Source of the DNA: Bipolaris cookei
Lineage: Eukaryota; Ascomycota; Dothideomycetes; Pleosporales; Pleosporaceae
Assembly (NCBI GenBank): GCA_002286855.1
Contig: NRSV01000041.1
Location: 248,001-312,000 of the forward strand
Length of the DNA: 64,000 nucleotides
Direction: 5' to 3'
Shown here piece after piece: positions 56,281 through 64,000 of this stretch. The position numbers and the translations under genes are program-made. The notes beneath the pieces were generated by a model. That model did not search any database, was not told where the DNA came from, and was given only the letters and a program-made list of their open reading frames with translations. Each line of letters begins with the position of its first letter. The stretch's first letter is position 1.

Positions 56281-58116
56281 ATGTTGCGTCGCGCACAGCC
56301 CCAGCGACGACTATTGCAGACCTCCTTCATAAAGCATCGACCCTCTGCCAATCCTCTCCACCACCTCCGCGCCCCCTTCTTCGCCTCCTATAGCCCCGCC
56401 CGCCCAGTCACGCGGGCATATATAACACATCATCGCCGGCACTACACGGCACATACACCATACAAGAACAGCGGGTTCGACCTCTGGGCCGTAGCAGTAA
56501 TCGCAGGCCTCGCCATTGGCAGCGCTCTTCTTGTGTCTTTTGTATCAAGCACCTCAGGGGCAGAGACCGCAAGAGCCCCTCGCTCGACCCAGTCCGCTGC
56601 CTACGACTTTGCAGACTCGTACCTAGTCATGGCGCCAAACACCCCGGCCGGCCGGCCAGGCACCCTCACACCCGACCAGGAGAAGAAGCTGCGCGAGCTA
56701 TGGGGGGTTGTATTGAAGATTTTTGGGGTTGAGGTGGGGTCGGACGAAACAAACGGGACAACCGCGCCGGTCGAGGAGGAAGTGCTGTCGCCTGCAGCAG
56801 ACGGGAAAAAGGACAAGAAGAAGAGCCGTTTGCATGTCTTTAAGAGAAGCAAGGGCGACAAAAATGCAGACGACAAATCGTCGACTGTCTCGGAAGCGTC
56901 GACTCCCGCCGCGGACCTAAGCAAATTGTCCATATCTGCCGAAGATGACAAGTTTGGCCAAACTGCAGAGTTCAAGGCCGCAATAGCAAACATTCCCCCA
57001 GAGGAGCTGCGGAAAACCTTTTGGAGCATGGTCAAGCACGACCATCCCGATGCGCTCCTCCTTCGCTTCTTGCGCGCCAGGAAATGGGACGTCGAGAAGG
57101 CGCTGGTCATGATGATCTCAACAATGCAGTGGAGGCTGAATGAAATGCATGTCGACGACGACATCATGAAGAACGGTGAGCTTGCCGCTCTCGAGACCAC
57201 GGCGACCGACGCAAAGGAGAAGAAGAATGCAGACGACTTCCTGGCACAACTGCGCATGGGCAAGAGCTATTTGCACGGGCTGGATAGTGAGGGGAGGCCA
57301 ATGTGCTTTGTTCGCGCAAGGTTACACAAGGCTGGTGAGCAGACTGAAGAAAGTCTGGAAAGATTCACCGTCTACTTGATTGAGACGGCGCGCATGCTGC
57401 TGAGGCCGCCGATTGATACAGCTGTATGTTGATGTGATGATGAGACAGCAGAGTGTTCATACTGACGTCTACAGACTATCGTTTTCGACATGACCGACTT
57501 TTCCATGGCCAACATGGACTATACACCTGTCAAGTTTATGATCAAATGTTTTGAAGCAAACTACCCCGAATCTCTTGGAACCGTCTTGGTCTACCGTGCA
57601 CCCTGGGTGTTCAACGCGGTCTGGGCTGTGCTCAAGGGGTGGTTAGATCCTGTTGTTGCCGGCAAAGTTCACTTTGTAAAGAATGTACAAGACTTCAGCA
57701 CCTTTGTGCCCAAGTCGCAGATTCCGACCGAGTTGGGCGGAGACGAAAAGTGGGAGTACAAGTACCCTGAGCCCGTACCTGGGGAAAATGACAAGATGAA
57801 GGAGGAAGGACCGAAGCAAGAGCTACAAAAGGAGAGGCAGGGTATTGTAGACAAGTACGAGGCTACAATAGTCGAGTGGGTTCGTGTAGGTGACAGCGCG
57901 TCGCTGGAAGAGAAGAGGAAAGAAAGAGACGCGCTGGCAGAGCAGCTGAGGCAGAACTACTGGAAGTTGGATCCATATGTTCGAGCGCGTTCGCTGTACG
58001 ACCGCCTGAAAGTGATTCAAGAAGGAGGCAAACTCGACTTTTACAGCAAGGAGGCCGAGCCTGCTGTCAGCGCACCCGCCAAAGCCGGGGAGACGAGCGC
58101 CAACGACGTTGACTAG
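56281..58116 (+). CDS. CRAL-TRIO (Sec14-like) lipid-transfer protein with N-terminal membrane anchor
   Basis: Two exons, 56281-57423 and 57475-58116, are joined across a 51 nt intron (GTATGT to ACAG), giving 594 residues. The CRAL-TRIO-N part has LLRFLRARKWDVEKALVMM, and the lipid-binding domain includes IVFDMTDFSMANMDY, MIKCFEANYPESLGTVLVYR and APWVFNAVWAVLKGWLDPVV; the family floor motif reads FVPKSQIPTELGG. The long N-terminus is unusual: an Arg-rich, acid-free leader (MLRRAQPQRRLLQTSFIKHR) and a likely membrane helix (LWAVAVIAGLAIGSALLVSF). This looks like a mitochondrial or membrane anchor. A second ATG at 56630 (MAPNTPAGRPGTLTPDQEKK) would give the usual soluble form. Sec14-type proteins exchange phosphatidylinositol and other lipids between membranes. 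A coiled Glu/Lys-rich tail follows the domain. Confidence 0.85.
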
Positions 58117-59761
58117 GACTCGAAGGCTCTGCTGCTTGGGTGACCGTGCTACTTCGAACTCTCAACACCCAGGCCAACGGTTCGAAGTAGTAGTTTAAAG
58201 AAACCGTTTATTTTATTTTTTTTTGCACACGCACGTAGCCTCTAGATATTCTCATTGCTGCTACTCTAGCTAATGAGGTGGCTCTTGTCTCTTGTCTTTT
58301 ATTTTGTTGTTACTTTCTTTTTCTTCTTTTTCTTTCTTCTTTGCTTTTTTCCCCTCATTCGATCATGCATTGCAACAAAGACAAGGACCAAAAAGAAAAG
58401 GAAAGGAAATTAGACGGGCAAGGGAGGGGTAAAAAACGGACAGAGAGACAGATGCATACACAAGTATACACATGCACTCACATGTACAGCACTCTAGTTA
58501 TCGTAATAGTATTCTCCCCTTTTTTTTCTTTCCCAGGTCTAGCTGTTTCGTTAGCGATGTTTAAACTTTGCTATCGTGACTCGAGATAGTTTGATACCTC
58601 GCGCCCCCCTTTTATTTTTTTTCGTTCCCGCAAACCAGCCTTGTTTTGAGATTGACCTGTCGCGTGGCCAATTTCCAATAACAACATCAACACCAACATC
58701 AACAACACAACCTTGGCCAGAGGCAGACAGACACGCAAACAAGAACAACAAGACAGGAACACGAACAGCATAAACAGCGGTGTGTTTGAAACTTGGCTCC
58801 ATTTGCCCATATTGACCGGACAGGTGCGGGTGTGGGCGCGCGTGCGCGCGTGTGTGTGCGTGTATGTGTATGTGTGTGTGTGTGTGCGCAACTTTGTTAT
58901 ATGCATGCATGTCGAGTACCAAAAAAAAATGCGTGACTAGACCAAAGTGTATTGTGCTGTGAACAAGTACGGCTGGGATCGAAACCCACAGTCTCAATCG
59001 GACATTTTTGCTCCTCACATGTGGCACCCTGGGGGCTTTTTCTCGATCTGCATCGTGCGGCTAGTCGGCGGAATGACGTCACACCCTTGTCTGTTTTTGC
59101 TTTTGCCTTCCTTCTTACTCTCTTTCTTCATTTTACTTCTTAACCTCTTTGCATACGGTATCACCGCCCTCGGCGCGCCAGCCGCCCAACCCCTTTTTAC
59201 TTTTACCCTTTGTTTTCCTTTCCCTACTTTGCCCACCTCGTGCCTTGTTTTGCCCGTCGGGGTTTTTTTTATTCGTCTATCGCTTGCCAGAAGGGGGGGC
59301 ATGTGGGCACATAGAAATGGATGCATGGGTGCGAGTTTACTTAATGGGGCCCGGAGACGCTAGAGCAAACTGCGCGGTCCGAGTGGGTCGACGCTACACC
59401 AGAAACAAACGTCTCTCCACGCCGACTCGTCTTGAATGCTCAATATCCTTTTTCAGCATTTTGCTTTGGGCTCTCCTATCTTGCCAGCTAATAATACAGT
59501 TTATTCTAATGGAAGAGGAAGGTGTCATGGGTGCAAAGAGGAGTGGACGGGGGACGCAAGGCATGTCAGGGCTGGTAGTGCCATGACGACAGCGTCGTGC
59601 GATTTCATTTGAAGGATTTGTTTTCCAACGCAGAGAGCAGGGCTGTTGCGGCGTTGTCTCAATTAAGGTAATAGTTGCACATTATTTTGTGTACACTTTT
59701 CTTCTGATGTCCCAAACCACGTTTTGCGTTGGTCTCTTTGCCCATGGCAACAGTTTCCCTT
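58117..59761. other. Intergenic region with TG microsatellite, convergent 3' ends
   Basis: This 1.6 kb lies between the stops of the CRAL-TRIO gene and uS2m. It has long T-rich tracts (58200-58350, 59095-59145), a TG/GC tandem (58822-58890) and no recognisable gene. A tRNA-like T-arm near 58975 was considered and rejected. Confidence 0.5.
58822..58890. repeat. (TG)n/(GC)n microsatellite
   Basis: A tandem of GTGTGT, GCGCGC and GTATGT units covers about 69 bp of purine-pyrimidine alternation, capable of forming Z-DNA. Confidence 0.8.
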
Positions 59762-61126
59762 CTATGAAACGACTTTGATATCCCGGCCACCCCTTGTTCT
59801 GTGGCTTTCGTGGCTGCTGACTTCGTCCATTTGCACAGCTATTTCATTTGCGTTGTCGAGTCCGCTCTGGACTGCTTCGGCGACATGCTCTCTGGGCGCG
59901 GCTTCGCCCGTTCGCGATGTCGAGGCACCTGACTTGTCCCCGTCGGCGTCTGCTCCGGCTAACGTGAGTCCCTGTGCGGGACGGTAGGTAATTTTGCCCT
60001 CGGCAGCGGCGGCGAGACGTTGCTTTTGGCCAGCCTCTCCGGCCCGACCTAATACACCGGCAATAACTTGGATGCAGCGCAGACTATGGCAGTGTCAACA
60101 GCAGGAACAATGGTTCGTCATAGCACTCTTACCTGTCGTCATTGGCCGGGATTGGGTAGGTGACCCAAGTGGGGTCTGCATTGGTGTCGATGACACCAAT
60201 GGTTGGGATGTTGTTCAGGGCGCATTCATGGAGCAGGACGTAGTTTTCCAATGGGTTCATGCACACGACAAGATCTGGGCGAAGGGCAGGCCGGTCGTAG
60301 AGTTGCTCGTCAAAGCCCTTGACCTCCTCATCCAGCTCGTTGACGACCTTTGTCTTGCACCTCCCGAGGATCTGCTGGCCGTTTGTGATGCTGCCGGGGA
60401 TCCAGCGCTCGAACAAGTGATAGCCCTTGGCCAGCTCGGCGGCTCTGGCAACGGCCCTGTCCTGGCCATCACGGGTTCCCACAAATAGTATCATGCCTCC
60501 CCGTCGGGCGACTTCCTGGACAACCTTTGCGGATCGACGCAGATGGGCGGCGGTGACTTCAAGCGAGATGATGTGGACGCCCTGCCTGATGCCGTGTATG
60601 TAGCGGGCATTTGCGGGGTTCCAGAGCGACGTGACATGGCCTTGGTGGGCTTCGGAGGCGAGGAGCAGCTCGAGGGTAACGTCGGCAGGCGAGGGCGGGT
60701 GGTTGAGCAGCGTGTGCGGGCGGTAGTGCGGGGCAATATCGGACCCCAGCTTTCCCAGCATCTTGGCTGGAGCGTGTTAGTAGGGCTGCGATGCGGCCGT
60801 GGTGGAGGTGGGATATGGCGTACCCTGCTGCTTGTACAGGTGGTACTGCGCAGCCACATGGTCGTGGGCCTGGGAATCGGGGCCAATTGAGGGCACCGGG
60901 TGGTGGCCTTGGGTGTTGAGCTGGGCCTCGAGCGACTGGACCTGCTTCAGGCTGTTGTCGGTCGAAGCCTCGATGGCGGCGATGTCGGTGGAGAGAAAGC
61001 GGCGCAACGGGCGGGACTGGCCACGGGCGAGTGCCCGGAAGCCTGGTGATGGACAGTCAGCAGTGGGCAGAGTCGCGACAGGCGTGTATGCATACCAGTG
61101 CGGGCGGCAATGCTCCTCACAATCAT
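59762..61126 (-). CDS. Mitochondrial small-subunit ribosomal protein uS2m (Mrp4)
   Basis: Four exons on the minus strand, 61126-61096, 61042-60824, 60766-60133 and 60083-59762, give 401 residues. The start MIVRSIAARTG and the following GFRALARGQSRPLRRFLST form a basic, acid-poor mitochondrial presequence. The S2 core includes HQGHVTSLWNPANARYIHGI, EVARRGGMILFVGTRDG, RWIPGSITNG, RPDLVVCMNPLENYVLLHE and NIPTIGVIDTNADPTWVTYP IPANDD, all typical of S2. The last exon adds a hydrophilic extension (about 90 residues) seen in fungal mitochondrial S2 proteins. It is a component of the mitochondrial small ribosomal subunit. All three introns are 41-66 nt and phase-consistent. The gene is divergent from white-collar-1. 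Confidence 0.9.
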
Positions 61127-62174
61127 GCTGTGTGAGCGCACGTCGTGCAGTCGCAGGCGTGCCAAAATCTCGCAGCCCGGGGCGGCACGCCAAGCACCGT
61201 ACCGCGTTAGGCCTGTCCGGGCAAGGCGCATGCCTCAGCCTCAGCACCAGCCTCTCCACACTGGCGACATGGGCGACGGGCATGCCAGGCTGCCCAATTG
61301 CCCGTCGTGGGCCGAGTCGGAGGAGCTGCGAGGGCACCACCATGGATGGCTGCGAGGGGGCGCCGGTTGAGCGTGCATCGGTCCCACTCGGAAGAGCAAG
61401 CAGGGCAGGTCATGACAGGAGCGGGCATGGCATTCCCAGAATCCCATGGCGGCCGCTGTGTGGTCCCTGCTGCTGCTGGCTGCTGACGGCCTCTGGCTGC
61501 TGGCTGCTGGCGGCTGGCTGCACTAATCGCGGCATTGCTTTTGGTCCGTCTGGTGCTGCGACGGGCCCTGTTTGGGTGGAGTATACATATGTAGGTATGT
61601 GCGTCTGTGTCCGAGTCTGTGTCCATACCCAGTAGTGTATGTATGTGTGCGAGTGCGCATGCTACTGCGACGGCCGCACCGCCCGTGCTGAGGCCCCGAG
61701 CATTGCGCGCCAAAGCCACTGACATCTTTCTGTGCTTGTCTGCAACTATCCCGCACCCGGTCATTCTTGGCGGCTAGTGCATTCGACTCAGCCTGCACAT
61801 CTCGCCCTGCACATCCAACCTCCACCCCCCCTCCAACCCCCAGACCTGCCCGACCACATCCCACGGCCTCTGCAAATGGCCTGCGCCTAGCTGGCCCTCC
61901 GCCCCTCGCCCTCTCATGCCAGTTGCCTCGCCCTGCTCGCTGCTGTCGCTGCTGCCTGCACCCCCGCCGCCACGGCTGCTTCTGCTGCTTCCGCTGCTTT
62001 CACCCTCCTCGCCGTCGCCGCCGCCGCCACCACCGCCACAACGCACCGCCGGGCCACAGAAGCGATAGCGCACAACACCGCCCACGGGCGCCTGCCGCCC
62101 TCTTGGATGCCCACAACCCGGTGCTCGACGCTGTTTCCCGCCGCCCCAGTATCACGCCCGCCCCACTGCCCGCC
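61127..62174. promoter_or_regulatory. Divergent region, uS2m / white-collar-1
   Basis: This 1.05 kb holds both promoters and probably a long leader of the photoreceptor gene. It is rich in simple sequence: TGCTGGCTGCTGGC-type runs (61460-61525), a TG-rich patch (61590-61660) and a C-rich tract (61790-62060). The plus-strand frame is open from 61767 into the photoreceptor, but the encoded Pro/Cys/His-rich stretch does not look like protein. Confidence 0.5.
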
Positions 62175-64000
62175 ATGAACGGCTACCCATACCCTCCGCG
62201 GCCCTATGGCCAGGCCAACAACGGGTCCATGATGATGGGGCTCGAGGCCGATGCCATGAACGGCTTCGACATGTCCGAGGGCCAGTCGCTCGACTCAATG
62301 GTCACCCAGAACGACAAGGAAAACCGCAGGCAGAGCATGCCGCCCTTCGTGCGAGGCCCGCAGCAGATGAACCTGGGAAGCCCCGAGACGCGCCGGCTGA
62401 GCATGATGAACTTTGGCGACCCCAATGGTGGAGACATGGAGGATTTTCGTTTCGACATGTCCTCGGCCACCATGGACAACCTCATGCACTCCAACACGCC
62501 CTCGTTCCCACGCTCCACGGCCGCCATGCAAAATGACCAGCTTCCTGCCACCGACCTCAGCATCGGCAGCCAGTACCAAGGCCAGGCATCGCCCTTTCCC
62601 CCGATGACCGCCCCAGGCTCGGCCTATGCCTCACCTATGCATCAGAAAACTTCTCTCGACCTGGAAATGTCGTCGTATCAAAATGGCATTAACATGTCGC
62701 TCGACATGAACGACTCGCTCAACATGATGCCCTCGGACATGAACATGTTTCCTGGCAACCAGTTCAACTCTCCCCTGCTCGGCTCTCCCCTCAGCCAAGA
62801 CTTTGTCGGTCCCATTCCCACTGCTCCACAGGACAACGCCAACAACAACAACAACAACAACAACAATAACACCAACAACAATAGTAACACCAACACCAAC
62901 ACCAACACCAACACCCACACCAATAGCAATAGCAGCAACAATACACCTTCCACACAAGCCCAAGACCATTTCAAACGCCCTTCAGTAAACAACACACCCG
63001 ACGTGAAGTCGGGTAGATCCAGCTACCTCAGTCGAGCACTCAGTCAAGACCAGACCAGCATGCGTTCCCATTCTAGGCCTCAGAGCGACCGCCACTCGTC
63101 CAACAACGTCCCCACACGTATGACACTGGCTTCCCTGCGCAATCAACAGCCTGTGGCACAAGACCCTGCACAGGATTTGCCCAAAGACGTCATCAACAAG
63201 CAGTTACGCGAATCCAACGTTCCCTGGCAGACACCCGCTGGCGGATTTCCCTCAACCATGCACCGGAATCCTCACATGAAGACACAGTTCAAGAACGCGT
63301 ATTCATCAACCGGATTCGACATGCTTGCCGTATTGGTAGGTTCACAACTCGGCCATTGTACATGGCTCGTCAAAGCTAACCCCAGACTAGATGCGAGTCG
63401 CAACCAGACCTGACCCCCAGATCGATATCGGCTCTGTTGACCTTTCCTGTGCTTTTGTCGTGTGCGACGCAGAGCTGGATGATATCCCTATCGTATATTG
63501 CTCGGAAAATTTTGAAAGACTTACCGGCTACACACGGCATATGATTCTTGGGCGAAATTGTCGCTTTCTGCAAGCCCCGGATGGCAAGGTCGAATCTGGC
63601 ATCAAGCGCAACTATGTCGACGACGATTCTGTTTACTATTTGAAGAATATGATCGAGAATCGTGCAGAGGCACAAATCAGTCTGATCAACTATCGAAGGG
63701 GTGGGCAGCCTTTTATGAACCTCTTGACCATGATTCCTATCCCATGGGAGCCCGGTGGCAAGACCAAATTCTTCATCGGTTTCCAGGTCGATCTTGTAGA
63801 ACAGCCAGGTGCAATGACGAACAAGAACTCGGGTAGGTTTTGCATCTTTATTTTGTACTCCCACACTTGTGCTAACAGTGTTACAGATGGTTCCTACAGA
63901 GTCAACTACCAACGTGGAATGTCTATACCAAGTTATGTTTTTAGCGACCACCTCAAACCACAGCAAGCCGAACAAGGCCAAACAATATCAAAAGATGAAG
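62175..64000 (+). CDS. wc-1: White collar 1 (WC-1) blue-light receptor, N-terminal part, cut by window edge
   Basis: Exons 62175-63335, 63391-63832 and 63887-64000 (running off the window) are joined by short introns (GTAGGT to CTAG; GTAGGT to ACAG). After a Met-rich, Gln/Asn-rich start (MNGYPYPPRPYGQANNG) there is an Asn/Thr repeat (about residues 223-257). The LOV/PAS domain begins with TRPDPQIDIGSVDLSCAFVV; the flavin-binding motif GRNCRFLQ carries the photoactive cysteine (about Cys444), and TKFFIGFQVDLVEQ closes the domain. WC-1 binds FAD, pairs with WC-2 and acts as both photoreceptor and transcription factor. Later PAS domains and the GATA zinc finger lie beyond the window. The start at 62175 is the first ATG giving protein-like sequence; an earlier start in the open frame is possible but unlikely. 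Confidence 0.92.
62835..62942 (+). repeat. Coding AAC/ACC trinucleotide tract in WC-1
   Basis: An imperfect tandem of AAC followed by (AACACC)n encodes Asn and Thr repeats in the first exon of white-collar-1. Such tracts vary in length between strains. The hexamer unit matches the tract in the DAM1 leader near 55706-55767 (opposite strand). Confidence 0.75.

Noticed and set aside
56601..57263. Minus-strand frame of 220 codons, Ser/Phe-rich
   Set aside because: Antisense shadow of the CRAL-TRIO gene.
58967..59040. tRNA-like B-box/T-arm (GGTTTCGATCC on the minus strand)
   Set aside because: The B box has an extra base, the T stem has a mismatch, and no matching acceptor stem, anticodon arm or A box is found at the proper distance.
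61767..62174. N-terminal extension of WC-1 by about 136 codons
   Set aside because: The open frame there encodes Pro/Cys/His-rich low-complexity sequence derived from a C-rich leader; ATG 62175 gives the first protein-like sequence.
1..64000. CRISPR arrays, ribosomal RNA genes, intact transposons
   Set aside because: No direct-repeat array, no rRNA sequence, and no transposase, reverse transcriptase or long terminal repeat was recognised on either strand.

Overview
This window is nuclear DNA from a filamentous ascomycete (Pezizomycotina). The gene set (white-collar-1, DASH subunit Dam1, augmin HAUS1, fungal cystathionine gamma-synthase, ELYS-domain protein, Ytp1), the short 45-100 nt introns with GTAAGT-like donors and CTAAC branch sites, and the absence of operons all point that way. 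A Dothideomycete such as a pleosporalean is my best guess, but that is inference. No tRNA, rRNA, CRISPR array or intact transposon was recognised. All exon structures were joined by eye and checked for phase.

Layout. 1-6.5 kb: the 5' end of APC1 (minus) diverges from a Nup37-like gene (plus); a GTPBP1/2-type GTPase (minus) follows. 6.5-15.3 kb: a sparse region with one C2H2 zinc-finger gene (minus) between 4.9 kb and 2.5 kb with no recognisable gene. 15.3-23.6 kb: dense housekeeping genes: cystathionine gamma-synthase (-), HAUS1 (+), protein-L-isoaspartate methyltransferase (-), UTP22 (+). 24.3-31.1 kb: a wrecked metabolic-type cluster: carboxylesterase (pseudogene), short-chain dehydrogenase (intact), cytochrome P450 (pseudogene) and alpha/beta hydrolase (pseudogene). 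31.3-37.2 kb: Mtm1/SLC25A39 carrier (-), FBXO9/Hrt3-type F-box protein (+), CCT7 chaperonin subunit (-). 37.7-50.4 kb: accessory stretch with a 2EXR-like protein, an intact MCT-like MFS transporter, a secreted-protein gene with an internal stop, a YdeI/OmdA family protein and an ELYS protein, then a Zn2Cys6 factor and an MFS transporter that are both pseudogenes. 52.6-64 kb: Ytp1-like membrane protein (+), DAM1 (-), a CRAL-TRIO protein (+), mitochondrial ribosomal protein uS2m (-) and the 5' part of white-collar-1 (+).

How it fits together. The housekeeping islands carry mitosis genes (APC1, HAUS1, DAM1), nuclear-pore genes (Nup37-like, ELYS), ribosome genes (UTP22, uS2m) and proteostasis genes (CCT7, PIMT, F-box); their proximity is probably coincidental. 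The most notable signal is decay of accessory genes. Six genes carry in-frame stops or frameshifts while homologous sequence continues beyond each lesion. Most of the stops fit CAG/CAA to TAG/TAA or TGG to TAG, i.e. CpA-to-TpA changes, which is the signature of repeat-induced point mutation (RIP) or of general C-to-T drift in relaxed genes. I did not find a convincing novel biological system; the decayed four-gene cluster at 24.3-31.1 kb is the best candidate for something not previously described.
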